From a virus: a DNA stretch of 49,354 bases. The position numbers and the translations under genes are program-made. The DNA is taken from positions 1 to 49,354 of the IMG/VR virus record IMGVR_UViG_3300047317_001192; one strand, given 5' to 3'. Below are positions 32,586 through 40,627 of the stretch, piece by piece (position 1 is the first letter of the stretch; each line of letters begins with the position of its first letter). The notes under the pieces were generated by a model. That model worked only from the letters and a program-made list of their open reading frames with translations. It did not search any database and was not told the DNA's origin.

Positions 32586-34208
32586 CTACAGGAAGAAGCC
32601 CCGGCCAGTCCGCTTGCGAACCTTCCGGCCGCGGGCTCGAAGATCGAAGAGGGCCTCGTGCGCGAGCATCAGCGCGGCGTAGGCGTCCACCTTCTTCGGC
32701 GACTCGCGGCTCTCCTTGCCGAACGAGACGCCGTAGTTGTTCGTCCGGCGCCGTGCGTTGAGCACGTGCCGGCGGAGCTTGAGGTCGCCGTCGTGGGCGA
32801 GCTTGCGATCGAAGATCGTGCGCATCAGACGCTCGTTCGCCAGGGTCGACGCCTTCAGGCTGGTACGCATGTCCCAGCCGATCGCGTCCTTGCCGGGCGC
32901 CTTCACGGCCAGGCCCTCGCCGTACGCCTCGGACCACTCGCTGATGTAGCTCTCCCAGAGAGCCACGTCGGCGTACATGCCCTGCACCTCGAAAGCGGCG
33001 AAGGCTTCGTGGACGGCGGAGTCGACCTGAGCGCGGGGGACCTCCCAGTCCTTCCCGGCCGGGCCGTCCGGCTTCTCCCACAAACCCAATACGAAGGCGG
33101 CCGTGTCGCTGACGCGGAGCGCGACCAAGGCTGTGCTGTCGTCGCGGAGGCCGCCGTCGAAGCCGATCGTGATCGCGTCGCCGGGCTGGAGCGTCTTCGC
33201 GTCGTCCCGAAGTACGTCCCACTGAGCCGGGCCGAACAGGGCGTCCTCGGACGCAACGATCTGGTTCAGCCACATACGCCGCGAGCGGCTGGGCGCAATC
33301 GTCGTGTCGAGGATCGACTGAAGGATCGTCTCGACCCGCAGCCAAACCGCGTCACCGCGGATCTTCGGCAGGACGATACGAATCGCCTCGGGCGTCAACG
33401 GCGTTGCCGGATGCGCCTCGATGCTGTCGTACATGAAGCCGATGTCGGCCGCCCGACCTTCGAGGATCTTCTCGAAGGCTTCGCGCATTCGCTCGGCCAC
33501 GGAGTCTTCGCCGGGCAGGTAGGCGTTCGTGATCGCGAGGTAACGGCTGTCCTTCTTAGTGGCGTTGCCGTCGATCGTCTCGTACATGCGGTCGCCGTTG
33601 TTGCCGGTCACCCAGTGGTGCGTCTCGTTGAGTACCGTGAACGTGATGCGACCGCCCTCAAGGGCGCGGAAGGAGCTGGTGACTGCTTCGAGCCTTTGCC
33701 GGCCCCCGTTGGCACGGATCAGCTCGGCCCCGGCCTTGATGCCGTACGTCTCGATGAGCTTGTCCGACATCAGGGACGGCATCAGCGTCATCGTGTTGCG
33801 CGTCTGGTCGCGGCTGACGGCCGCGATCTGCACCCAGGCTTGCGGGTGCGGGACGCCGACCGGCTGCCCGTCCTCCCAGTAGGAGAAGCGGGAGGGGCCG
33901 ACGAACTCGACGAGTGAGATCACCGCGAGGAGTGGGTCCTTCCCCCAGCCCTTGAGGCGCTGCAACACGCCCTTGCGGTAGACGAATCGGCCGTTCTCGT
34001 CGACCGCGTACCACCACAGGACGAAGCGGAGCTGCTCGCGCGTGAAGCGCCACGGGCCGCCATCCTCGGCTTTGAGGAACTCGGCGCACCAACCGGCGAT
34101 CTGCCAGCCGAGCGTGTGCTCGGGGAGCTTCCATGAGCCGTCTGGCTCGCGCGCCCAGGTGGGGCCGAGAAGGCTCGGTTCGAGGTTGTCGATCTCTTCA
34201 GAGGTCAA
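32586..34208 (-). CDS. Terminase large subunit
   Basis: A 540-residue packaging motor ATPase/nuclease. Walker A is the variant LQRLKGWGKDPLLA (about residues 82-95), and Walker B with the catalytic Glu is ITFTVLNETHHW (about 188-199). The RNase-H-like nuclease domain has acidic residues in ITIGFDGGLRDDSTALVAL (about 345-365), MYADVALWES and KVDAYAALMLAHEAL (about 510). It cuts and pumps DNA through the portal. TTG start. A reversed moron separates it from the small subunit. Confidence 0.92.
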   Translation of the reverse strand: MTSEEIDNLEPSLLGPTWAREPDGSWKLPEHTLGWQIAGWCAEFLKAEDGGPWRFTREQLRFVLWWYAVDENGRFVYRKGVLQRLKGWGKDPLLAVISLVEFVGPSRFSYWEDGQPVGVPHPQAWVQIAAVSRDQTRNTMTLMPSLMSDKLIETYGIKAGAELIRANGGRQRLEAVTSSFRALEGGRITFTVLNETHHWVTGNNGDRMYETIDGNATKKDSRYLAITNAYLPGEDSVAERMREAFEKILEGRAADIGFMYDSIEAHPATPLTPEAIRIVLPKIRGDAVWLRVETILQSILDTTIAPSRSRRMWLNQIVASEDALFGPAQWDVLRDDAKTLQPGDAITIGFDGGLRDDSTALVALRVSDTAAFVLGLWEKPDGPAGKDWEVPRAQVDSAVHEAFAAFEVQGMYADVALWESYISEWSEAYGEGLAVKAPGKDAIGWDMRTSLKASTLANERLMRTIFDRKLAHDGDLKLRRHVLNARRRTNNYGVSFGKESRESPKKVDAYAALMLAHEALFDLRARGRKVRKRTGRGFFL

Positions 34209-34370
34209 CGAAGGAACGTCCTCACCCCCAAGGCCAGACCGGACTACGCCTTGCCGTCCAATGCGGCTTGAGGAGCTGCGCTACGGTCGCTCGTCGGCGG
34301 GCAGACGATCGATTCGGCTGGCTGTACAACGCCGGGTACGGTGGGCGCCGCAAGCCAACGAGGGGGCAGG

Positions 34371-34919
34371 ATGGACGCCGCAGACTGGATCGCGATATCG
34401 GCCACGACCGTCAGCGTTTTCGCTGGAGTGTTCTCGTGGTCCCAAGCCCGCAGTGCTAAGGAGTCCGCCCTTTACGCCCAACGGCAAACCGTGGCGGCCG
34501 AAGAGCAGTTGCGTCTCGCAAGGGATCAATTCGCGGCTGAAACTGCTGACCGGCATGAGGCCAACGGCCCTGAATTTGAGCTGGAACCTGGGTCTATCTA
34601 CTACGACGAGCAGCGCTTCGCGAAGATGACGCTGCGCCAGACCGCAGGCCCGGCTCTGCGGTCTATCGTTGTCTCTCATCCCGATGACCATGATCAACTC
34701 TCTGGCCTCGACGGGCGGGAGCTGGGCCCCTCCTCCCCAGGCGCGCCGATCCTGGTGGAGTGCGACGCGGAGTACAACATGCCAACACCGATCACCGTGT
34801 CTCTCACACTTACGTGCACGGGGCGCCAAGGGGAGACGTGGATTCGCGCTGCCGGGTGCCTGTTGGACAGTGAGCCTGATCCGGAACCTTCATGGCGTAC
34901 GCGAGGGCGTCGCTCCTGA
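34371..34919 (+). CDS. Reversed moron: membrane-anchored protein
   Basis: A 182-residue protein on the opposite strand to the late genes, between large and small terminase genes. The N-terminus DWIAISATTVSVFAGVFSWSQAR is a single membrane anchor followed by a short coiled coil (SALYAQRQTVAAEEQLRLARDQFAAETADRHEA). The rest is a beta-rich domain (FELEPGSIYYDEQRFAKMTLRQTAGPALRSIVVSHPDDHD...). Topology resembles the other moron at 27761-28315, though sequences differ. ATG at 34371 with GAGGGGGC upstream; a TACGGT -10-like box lies near 34336. Possibly superinfection exclusion or defence; unproven. Confidence 0.65.
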   Translation: MDAADWIAISATTVSVFAGVFSWSQARSAKESALYAQRQTVAAEEQLRLARDQFAAETADRHEANGPEFELEPGSIYYDEQRFAKMTLRQTAGPALRSIVVSHPDDHDQLSGLDGRELGPSSPGAPILVECDAEYNMPTPITVSLTLTCTGRQGETWIRAAGCLLDSEPDPEPSWRTRGRRS

Positions 34920-34933
34920 CCAGCCATAGAGGC

Positions 34934-35365
34934 TCATGACTCGGCGAGCCCCAAGTCCTTCTTGTAGTCGGCGATGGCGAGCACAGCCGCGGACTGCTTC
35001 TCGGGCTCGGGCTCGTGCAGCTCGATGCGCACGCGGCGACGATCCCCCTCGGCGACGAGGAGTCGCTCGAAGGCGCTGTAGATGGTCTGGAGCATCTGTC
35101 CCGACCGCTTCCCCGACTTCTTGTAGAAGGACAGGTCTTCGCACAGCGAGTAGGCCAAGGCCCAGTCGCTGGCCTGGTAGAAGTCGGCCTGGCCAGACTC
35201 CTTCAGGGAGTCCCACAGGCGCTTCGCGATCGGGTGCCAGGTCCGGTCGCCGTTCGGGATCTTCGTGGGCCGGGCGACGCCTCGCGTCACCGACTGAACA
35301 TCGCTGCCCTTGCGTTCACGCGGGCGGGCGAGGTCGGCCTCGCGGTTCGGTACAGGGCCGGGCAT
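34934..35365 (-). CDS. Terminase small subunit
   Basis: A 143-residue protein that would recognise the packaging site. Sequence MPGPVPNREADLARPRERKG...PNGDRTWHPIAKRLWDSLKESGQADFYQASDWALAYSLCEDLSFYKKSGKRSGQMLQTIYSAFERLLVAEGDRRRVRIELH matches small terminases of actinophages: a basic N-terminus, the W-H-P-x-A-x-x-x-W-D-S helix, and a helical oligomerisation core. An AGGAGGTGA ribosome site precedes the ATG at 35365. An HNH gene lies upstream, a common pairing in cos phages. Confidence 0.85.
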   Translation of the reverse strand: MPGPVPNREADLARPRERKGSDVQSVTRGVARPTKIPNGDRTWHPIAKRLWDSLKESGQADFYQASDWALAYSLCEDLSFYKKSGKRSGQMLQTIYSAFERLLVAEGDRRRVRIELHEPEPEKQSAAVLAIADYKKDLGLAES

Positions 35366-35376
35366 GGGCTCACCTC

Positions 35377-35694
35377 CTAACCGATCAGGCCGGGGTGAGC
35401 CTCCGTCCGCCGGAACCTGTTGTTGATGCGTCGCCGCTGAGCGGCCAGAGCGAGGGCTCCCTCGCGCGAAGACTTGGCCCGGTGATGAAACCCGCAGAGT
35501 GCACGAAGGTTGGTCTCTCGATGGTCATCACCAGGCACGAGGTGGTCCACGTCCGTGGCCAGCTCCTCGCAGCGCTCCCCGTACTGATCGCGGTGAGTGC
35601 AGCGGTGGCCGTCGCGGCGCAGGATGCGCACGCGGATGCGCGGCCAGTCCGCCGGCAGACGTTCGCGCCTGTCCGACCCGGACCAGTTCGGCAT
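35377..35694 (-). CDS. HNH endonuclease
   Basis: A 105-residue nuclease. Motif residues: RDGHRCTHR (first Cys), CEELATDVDHLVPGDDHRETNLRALCGFHHRAKS, i.e. the D-H ... N-L ... C-x2-H of the HNH beta-beta-alpha-metal fold. It is next to the small terminase, where HNH proteins often assist cos cleavage in packaging. ATG at 35694; its stop is 11 bases before the small terminase start. It touches the methyltransferase end by one base. Confidence 0.88.
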   Translation of the reverse strand: MPNWSGSDRRERLPADWPRIRVRILRRDGHRCTHRDQYGERCEELATDVDHLVPGDDHRETNLRALCGFHHRAKSSREGALALAAQRRRINNRFRRTEAHPGLIG

Positions 35695-36383
35695 TACACC
35701 TCCAGGTCGAGGAGCGCGGCGAACGCGAGCGCGGCCTGCTGGGGCACGACGCCGTTGCCGAGGATCTGGAGCTGCTGTCCGCGCGTGAGGCCGGGGACGG
35801 CCGTGACGTGACCAAGGGGGAGGCCCATGAGCCACTCGACCCACTCGGCGGTCACGCGCGGACCGCCCTTACGTCCGGCCTCCGTGGGCGGAGGGGCGGC
35901 GCGTCCGGTCACGTCCTCCCACTGCCGGATAGCCGGGAGGTACTCGCCCCACCAGTGCCCTGGTGAGTGCGGTCCGGGCACCGCGGATTCAGGCTCGCGG
36001 CCTTCGAGGATCGCCTCCGAGTACGGCAGCGAGTAGCAAGCCTCGTCGTCGAGGGTCGGCCCGTGACCTCCAGCTCGGCGTTCGGCAGGCGGCCGGGCAC
36101 CGCCGTTAGACCCCAGATTCGAGGTCGGAGTCTTCAGGGGTCGCGATACAGAACCACCGGTCACGGAGGTGAGGGGCTTGAGCTGCGGTAGCTCGTATGC
36201 AGACCCACTGAGCGCGGTACCTGATCGCGGCCAAGTCACCGAGGACGACTTCGAGGCCGCGCGTCCGGATATTCGAGACGTTTTCCAGGAAGAGGATTCG
36301 AGGTCGAATGACGCGAACTGCGTCAAGGACATGTGTCCAAATTCCAGAGCGAGTTCCTCGTATGCCAACCCGGTTCCCCGCAA
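35694..36383 (-). CDS. C5 cytosine methyltransferase, C-terminal part
   Basis: This frame holds the end of a C5-cytosine DNA methyltransferase: WGEYLPAIRQWEDVTGRAAPPP..., VTAEWVEWLMGLPLGHVTAVPGL and the motif X-like LQILGNGVVPQQAALAFAALL. The upstream part (SSWKTSR...VTWPRSGTALSGSAYELP...LKTPTSNLGSN) also reads like a DNA methylase segment. The catalytic N-terminal half lies in another frame and overlaps it by 278 bases. The shown start (36383, GTG) is the frame limit; the real product may begin later or be joined by frameshift. Confidence 0.6.
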   Translation of the reverse strand: MRGTGLAYEELALEFGHMSLTQFASFDLESSSWKTSRISGRAASKSSSVTWPRSGTALSGSAYELPQLKPLTSVTGGSVSRPLKTPTSNLGSNGGARPPAERRAGGHGPTLDDEACYSLPYSEAILEGREPESAVPGPHSPGHWWGEYLPAIRQWEDVTGRAAPPPTEAGRKGGPRVTAEWVEWLMGLPLGHVTAVPGLTRGQQLQILGNGVVPQQAALAFAALLDLEV

Positions 36384-36615
36384 TCGAAATGTCTTGGCAG
36401 GGGAAACCTGCGGTGATCACGTCGACCTGGCCGACGAGTTGGGCCCAGTCGATTTCACGGATGTCTCCGAGGTTGGGGGAATCCGGGTACCTCTCGGCGA
36501 GGACAGCACTTGGGCCTGGAGCACTCTCCGCCACGTAGACGACGCGCCCTTCGACCAGGGGTGCAACAGCCATTCCCAGGCCGCCGTACCCCGCGCAGAG
36601 TTCGAGGATCTTCAA
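36106..36615 (-). CDS. C5 cytosine methyltransferase, N-terminal catalytic part
   Basis: A 169-residue fragment carrying motif I (LELCAGYGGLGMAV, SAM binding), motif IV (TAGFPCQDIS, with the catalytic Cys), motif VI (ENV) and an approximate motif VIII (HLRDRWFCIAT). Motif X is missing here but present in the overlapping frame downstream, so the enzyme is split. TTG start at 36615 with GAGGGGG upstream. It could protect phage DNA from host restriction. Frameshift mutation, programmed frameshift or a two-subunit enzyme are all possible. Confidence 0.7.
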   Translation of the reverse strand: MKILELCAGYGGLGMAVAPLVEGRVVYVAESAPGPSAVLAERYPDSPNLGDIREIDWAQLVGQVDVITAGFPCQDISIAGNRVGIRGTRSGIWTHVLDAVRVIRPRILFLENVSNIRTRGLEVVLGDLAAIRYRAQWVCIRATAAQAPHLRDRWFCIATPEDSDLESGV

Positions 36616-37059
36616 GGAGACCCCCTCGCACGCGAAGTACGTAAAGACTGCGTACGAACTTCGTCTTCTCTCAGGTGGGCCCCTTCGGGCCCTAGCCTGC
36701 AATTCGCCAACGCGCGACTTACGCAAGGCGTCTTCATACCGGCGAGCCCCGCCAGGGGCTCAAGCCTCGCGAGCCTTGCGACTTACGTACTTACACTTAG
36801 AAGTCGCTAGTTGATCTTGAATCCGGAAAGGTGGAAGCCTGTGACATCAGTCACAACTCGACGGCGCCCGAAGGGCGACGGCGGAAGAAACGGCGGCGAA
36901 GAGCAGAGCCGCCCGGAGGGCGGACAGAGCGAAGGCCGCAAGCGGCTGCGGCGGCCGGTAGGCCGCCCCTTTACGAAGACGCCGTACGTAAGGGCGCGGC
37001 CAAGGCCGCCCGAGAGGCCGGCGCTTCGGCAAGTCTGTGCGAAGGATGTGAGACGTACT
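36616..37059. other. Intergenic/uncertain region upstream of the methyltransferase
   Basis: Contains AT-richer sequence (36640-36810) with repeated ACTTACG-type words (36717, 36780) and a GGGCC-CTTC-GGGCC hairpin (about 36677-36690). The leftward late promoter may be here, but no clear -35/-10 pair was found. A possible small plus-strand gene begins at 36831. Confidence 0.35.
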
Positions 37060-37157
37060 TCAGCGAGGCGGCTCGGCGGAGCTGCGCGGCGCACCTTTTG
37101 GTTCAGCGGATTCGAACCGGTACCAGCTCTGGAGTGGATCGTATGCGAGCCCGGTAG
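36831..37157 (+). CDS. Possible small zinc-finger protein
   Basis: A GTG-initiated 108-residue frame. A basic Arg-rich start (EGRRRKKRRRRAEPPGGRTERRPQ) is followed by KAAREAGASASLCEGCETYFSEAARRSCAAHLL, giving a CxxC...CxxH set that could bind zinc. Third-position GC is moderate and another plus frame is open over the same stretch, so it may be spurious. The 3' end overlaps the convergent 37060-37932 gene by 98 bases. Confidence 0.3.
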   Translation: MEACDISHNSTAPEGRRRKKRRRRAEPPGGRTERRPQAAAAAGRPPLYEDAVRKGAAKAAREAGASASLCEGCETYFSEAARRSCAAHLLVQRIRTGTSSGVDRMRAR

Positions 37158-37932
37158 TTCCACCTGGTGACGGGAAGAGCCAGAGGTGAGTGATCGGCGT
37201 AGGGAGTGCGGGGAGCGTTGTCGGAACCACTTGAGTCCCGTAGTGATCGATCAGCGCCCGCCACACCGGCCATGACACTTGGGTCATGTGGGCATAGACG
37301 GCGAGGTGACCTTCAGTGGCACCTGCAACGGTGAGCTTTTTGAGATTGTCGGCGCATCGGGGGGAGGCCACGAACTCGTTGATCCACTCAACGACCAGCT
37401 CCGCCGAGCCGTCCCAAGAGCCACCGCCAAGGGCCGGGAGCACTTCGATCCTTGTCTCCGATCGACCAGGCGATGAGACCGCTCGCTCAACACCGCAGTC
37501 GGCCAGTTTGTTGGCCGCGTCGCTCACCGCCTGGTCACCCGCTCGCCAGCGATGCACTTGGGCTTCGAACTGGGTGAAGCCCGCCTGTTCCAACACGCGC
37601 AGGCTCTTTTCCGCGTGCGCCTTCAGCTTCTTGAGGTTGAGGCCCATCACGGTCTGGAGCGACCAGTTCCGCTCCAAGGACGGAGCAGCCCAGGCGCCCT
37701 TCTCGTCCATCTTGTAGAGCGTGTTCAGGGTTGCGGCGGCCTTCTCATCCACGTCTGACGTCACCTCGGCGGGGGCTACTGGCCGATCGTTGTAACGGAT
37801 CTCCAGGTCGTACATCCCATCTTCGGAGTTGTCGTCGTGGGCGCAGACCGGGACGCCGAGGGCCCTGGCGATACAGACACGGACGAACTCTTCCTCCCGG
37901 CGCTTGCACGGAAGGCACGCTTCTATCGGCAC
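37060..37932 (-). CDS. Conserved actinobacterial hypothetical protein
   Basis: A 290-residue protein. KRREEEFVRVCIARALGVPVCAHDDNSEDGMYDLEIRYNDRPVAPAEV near the start, WSLQTVMGLNLKKLKAHAEKSLRVLEQAG in the middle and VVEWINEFVASPRCADNLKKL...LPTPITHLWLFPSPGGTTGLAYDP...SWYRFESA at the end match a family often seen in Streptomyces and its phages; function unknown. The 'G-M-Y-D-L-x-I' and 'W...L...V..A' patterns resemble restriction-related nuclease folds, but this is weak. GTG at 37932 fits relatives; the frame opens from 38052. Confidence 0.6.
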   Translation of the reverse strand: MPIEACLPCKRREEEFVRVCIARALGVPVCAHDDNSEDGMYDLEIRYNDRPVAPAEVTSDVDEKAAATLNTLYKMDEKGAWAAPSLERNWSLQTVMGLNLKKLKAHAEKSLRVLEQAGFTQFEAQVHRWRAGDQAVSDAANKLADCGVERAVSSPGRSETRIEVLPALGGGSWDGSAELVVEWINEFVASPRCADNLKKLTVAGATEGHLAVYAHMTQVSWPVWRALIDHYGTQVVPTTLPALPTPITHLWLFPSPGGTTGLAYDPLQSWYRFESAEPKGAPRSSAEPPR

Positions 37933-38348
37933 ACGGAGGAGAGTAGTTGGGCGTCGGCCAAGTTGCGGCTGATTGGGGATGGCGGCTCCGGTCCAAGGCC
38001 ATTCTCGTGCACGCCCTGAAGGCTGCAGCGGCCTGCCTGAGGTGGCTCTCACCTGTGGGAATGCGGCTGGTCGGCGCCGTCGCCCAAGATCCTCGTCGAC
38101 CTTGGAACCGTGGCGGAATCCGAGCTGCTAAGACCTGGCGGCCCCTCTTTCAACGCCGGCGGGGTCATACCCCCACCCATCCGTACGGGTCGGCGTGAGG
38201 GAGGGCGAGAGCGCACGCACGTGCATCGATCTGGCCAATCGGATGAATGCAGGCATGTGTGCTGTACGCGGTGATGGCGTGTGTATCAGAGCGCATGAGC
38301 ACATAGCGGGGCATGACATGACGGGCCAGGCATGGCGGACGTTGGTCA

Positions 38349-38407
<59 letters not shown>

Positions 38408-38481
38408 ACGCGTACGCATGCGCGCGGAGGAACGGGCAGGCAGCGCGTACGGGCCGGATTGGACGGACACCCCAGGGAGCG

Positions 38482-38496
38482 TGTTAAGGTGTAGCC
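38482..38496 (+). promoter_or_regulatory. Stoperator-like site
   Basis: Reads TGTTAAGGTGTAGCC on the plus strand; identical to the next site, including the preceding AGCG. Confidence 0.65.
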
Positions 38497-38596
38497 ACAT
38501 CGCACCGAACAGACCGGCAACGGGATGGGCGGAATGACACGCAGGACCGAGAAACCGCAGCTCACGCAAGGGGGTTGCGAGATGGATCGGAAAGCG

Positions 38597-38611
38597 TGTT
38601 AAGGTGTAGCC
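38597..38611 (+). promoter_or_regulatory. Stoperator-like site
   Basis: Reads TGTTAAGGTGTAGCC on the plus strand. CGCACCGAAC follows in both this site and the one at 38482. Confidence 0.65.
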
Positions 38612-38731
38612 ACGCACCGAACGGGCCGCACGGTCCGGGAGGGGACGCGATCGGCCAACGGTCCGGGTGGTAGGACAATGGGAGTGCCTACCGCTGACCA
38701 GGCCAAACGCGAAACCTCGAACGGTGGGCAT

Positions 38732-38746
38732 GGTAAAGTTGGAACC
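38732..38746 (+). promoter_or_regulatory. Stoperator-like site
   Basis: Reads GGTAAAGTTGGAACC on the plus strand, 55 bases before the next site. Confidence 0.6.
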
Positions 38747-38786
38747 AAGCCGAACCGGAAACGGGGCGGCGAAAAAAAGCGGCTGG

Positions 38787-38801
38787 TGTAAACTTGAGAC
38801 C
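38787..38801 (+). promoter_or_regulatory. Stoperator-like site
   Basis: Reads TGTAAACTTGAGACC on the plus strand, 26 bases upstream of the first early gene. Confidence 0.65.
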
Positions 38802-38826
38802 AGCTCGGATCGAGAGATAGGGTCAC

Positions 38827-39231
38827 ATGACCGAGTACGTGTTCAGTGACATTGATCGCCAGTACGGCAAGGCGGTCGGAGTCAAGAAGTCGGACGGCGA
38901 CTTCAGGTGCTACGAGTGTGTGGACTTCAGCTTCTACGAGCGGAACGTCGCTGAGCGGGACGCCAACGAGCGGTGCTCTTACTGCGGGGGGCTCGTCTTC
39001 ATCCTCGCCGGAACGATCGCGGCGATGGAGGCCCCGAAGGTGGTCCGGCCGGTCAACCTGGCAAAGCCAGATGTGCAGCGGTTCGACCTGCTGTCCATCG
39101 CGTACAACCTGCGGACCCGACTGGATGAAGTGTCGTACGCCTACGACAAGGCTCGTCATCGGATCGCGGAGCTGGAAGCCCAGCTCACCGAGCGGGAGGA
39201 CGTCAGGGTCGCCGAGACCGTCGACGTCTAG
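38827..39231 (+). CDS. Early zinc-ribbon / coiled-coil protein
   Basis: A 134-residue protein, first gene of the rightward early operon. Two CxxC pairs (FRCYECVDF and ERCSYCGGLVF) form a likely zinc ribbon in the N-terminal half. The C-terminal half is coiled coil (FDLLSIAYNLRTRLDEVSYAYDKARHRIAELEAQLTERE). Such early phage proteins often bind host factors or nucleic acid, but no specific role is supported. A stoperator-like site and a conserved hairpin follow it. Confidence 0.65.
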   Translation: MTEYVFSDIDRQYGKAVGVKKSDGDFRCYECVDFSFYERNVAERDANERCSYCGGLVFILAGTIAAMEAPKVVRPVNLAKPDVQRFDLLSIAYNLRTRLDEVSYAYDKARHRIAELEAQLTEREDVRVAETVDV

Positions 39232-39238
39232 GCCCTGA

Positions 39239-39253
39239 TGTAAACATTGTACC
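39239..39253 (+). promoter_or_regulatory. Stoperator-like site
   Basis: Reads TGTAAACATTGTACC on the plus strand, just after the first early gene and two bases before a conserved hairpin. Confidence 0.65.
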
Positions 39254-39254
39254 T

Positions 39255-39293
39255 GGCCGCCCCTTCCCACACAGGGAGAGGGCAGGGGCGGCC
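39255..39293 (+). promoter_or_regulatory. Conserved leader hairpin, copy 1 (CACAGGGAGAG loop)
   Basis: Stem GGCCGCCCC/GGGGCGGCC (9 perfect pairs) encloses a 21-base loop containing CACAGGGAGAG. It ends 22 bases before the ATG at 39316. A TCCC-ACACA-GGGA inner stem is also possible. The loop is shared by three other leaders while the stem sequence differs. Confidence 0.75.
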
Positions 39294-39315
39294 CCTCTCT
39301 CGAATGCGAGGACAC

Positions 39316-39942
39316 ATGTCTGCGATCGTCGCCCCCTCCGAGGCCCGCTGGTACCTGATGCTGATCGTTGAGGACGCCGCAGGCGAGACGACGTACATCG
39401 ACCACTACCTCGACGACGAGCCCGCCGATGTATGGGAGTTCATCCCCGAGGGCTGGGACCTGCTCGAAGACGAGTCGCAAGAGATCATCCGAGGCGCGCA
39501 CGACTGCGAGTGCTGCGGCATGCACATCATGAACGCCCACGAGTGCGAGTCCTGCCGCAATGAAGACTGCGACCCGGCCAACTCGTGGCACTGCTTCACC
39601 GGGTACTGCGACGGCTCCGGGTGCACCTTCGAGAGCGAGTGCGAGCCGAACCACGAGGTCCGGGTCTGGCGTGAGAACGGCGACTTGGTGGGCCTGTGGG
39701 AGGTCGAGGCTCAGGCGACCGGCCGAGTCCTGGTGACGCAGCGCGAGGGGTACGAGCGCGACGCGGAGTCCCGCTTCACCTCGCTGTGGTCGGCCTGGCA
39801 ATACGCCCAGGGCTGCGCCGAGATGCACGCACAGATGCTCCGCGACGAGTGCGAGTGCGACGAGGACGACTGCGGCGTGATTCACGAGCACGGGATCTCC
39901 GTGCAGGAGGTCACCGGCAACTCGGACCTTGCTCGGGCCTGA
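39316..39942 (+). CDS. Cys-rich early protein
   Basis: A 208-residue acidic protein with a dense Cys cluster (about residues 70-115: CECCGMHIMNAHECESCRNEDCDPANSWHCFTGYCDGSGCTFESEC) and a second one, CECDEDDCGVIHEH, near the C-terminus. These would bind zinc. Between them is a beta-rich domain (EVRVWRENGDLVGLWEVEAQ). No family recognised. ATG at 39316 with GAGG upstream was chosen; the longer frame runs through the leader hairpin. Confidence 0.65.
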   Translation: MSAIVAPSEARWYLMLIVEDAAGETTYIDHYLDDEPADVWEFIPEGWDLLEDESQEIIRGAHDCECCGMHIMNAHECESCRNEDCDPANSWHCFTGYCDGSGCTFESECEPNHEVRVWRENGDLVGLWEVEAQATGRVLVTQREGYERDAESRFTSLWSAWQYAQGCAEMHAQMLRDECECDEDDCGVIHEHGISVQEVTGNSDLARA

Positions 39943-39960
39943 CCTCCTCCCCACCCCCAA

Positions 39961-40032
39961 CGCAAAGGCGAAACACCCCACTTGGGGTGTCAGCGGCAGG
40001 CGGGACCTGCCCTCTGAATGAGCCATCCGGCG
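39961..40032 (+). ncRNA. Type II hammerhead-like ribozyme, copy A
   Basis: All hammerhead core elements occur in type II order. GGC (stem II) is followed by GAA, then stem III ACACCCC/GGGGTGT with ACTT loop, U90-C91 as the UH cleavage dinucleotide, stem I (AG-bulge C-GGCAGG / CCTGCC-CT, CGGGA loop), then CTGA, ATGA, and GCC closing stem II. An outer CGC/GCG pair extends stem II. Cleavage is predicted after C39991. The deviation from the CUGANGA consensus is one extra base before GA. It lies 18 bases after one stop and about 33 before the next start. Confidence 0.75.
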
Positions 40033-40064
40033 TTCAGCACATCTACCTCGAACGCGAGGAATCC

Positions 40065-40556
40065 ATGAAGCGCGTAGTCCGATCCGCGGTGGAGTCTGCC
40101 GCCGGCATCGTCGACCAGCACCGCGAGGTTGTTGTTCTTGCCCTGACCTCCGACAGCGAGGAACTGCGCCTCTCCGCCCGTAAGGCCCGAGAGAAGGCAC
40201 TGCACTCCTTCGCCAACGAGCGCGACGACGAGTCCGGGCTCGTCAAGCACGTGGCCACCGCCCTTTCCAACCGAGTCGCCACCCCGGCCTTCTGGATCGA
40301 GCACCACTGGCAGGCGATTCTCGCGGCCGTCATCCGCCGAGAGGCCACGGACCGAGCACTCGCCAAGGCGGTCCTGAAGTGGCTGGAGACGTACGAGGGC
40401 GCGACCGACACCCCCGTCTTCGGGGTGCAGTCCTGGCAGTACAAGTTGGCCACCGCTCGGGCCCAGGCCCTCGCCGAGGTCAAGGCCGCGCTGACCGCCG
40501 TACGCGACGCACTGCGCGAGGTGGGCGAGCTGCCCCCGTACGAGTCCGCCGCCTGA
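40065..40556 (+). CDS. Early hypothetical protein
   Basis: A 163-residue all-helical protein (MKRVVRSAVESAAGIVDQHREVVVLALTSDSEELRLSARKAREKALHSFANERDDESGLVKHVATALSNRVATPAFWIEHHWQAILAAVIRR...). No membrane segment, no Cys cluster, no family recognised. The ATG at 40065 has CGAGGA ahead. It lies just downstream of hammerhead copy A, so its mRNA would have a cleaved 5' end about 73 bases upstream of the start. Confidence 0.6.
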   Translation: MKRVVRSAVESAAGIVDQHREVVVLALTSDSEELRLSARKAREKALHSFANERDDESGLVKHVATALSNRVATPAFWIEHHWQAILAAVIRREATDRALAKAVLKWLETYEGATDTPVFGVQSWQYKLATARAQALAEVKAALTAVRDALREVGELPPYESAA

Positions 40557-40569
40557 CCATCCGCTCTTC

Positions 40570-40604
40570 GGGCCTCCCTGCACACAGGGAGAGCGGGGAG
40601 GCCC
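40570..40604 (+). promoter_or_regulatory. Conserved leader hairpin, copy 2 (CACAGGGAGAG loop)
   Basis: Stem GGGCCTCCC/GGGAGGCCC (9 perfect pairs), 17-base loop TGCACACAGGGAGAGCG. It ends 23 bases before the ATG at 40628. Confidence 0.75.
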
Positions 40605-40627
40605 ACCCTCCGAGAAAGCGAACGCAG

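Noticed and set aside
37095-37130. tRNA-like T-arm (GGTTCGAATCC on the minus strand)
   Set aside because: The T-stem pairs only in part and no matching acceptor, D- or anticodon arms are found. It lies inside the 37060-37932 coding region.
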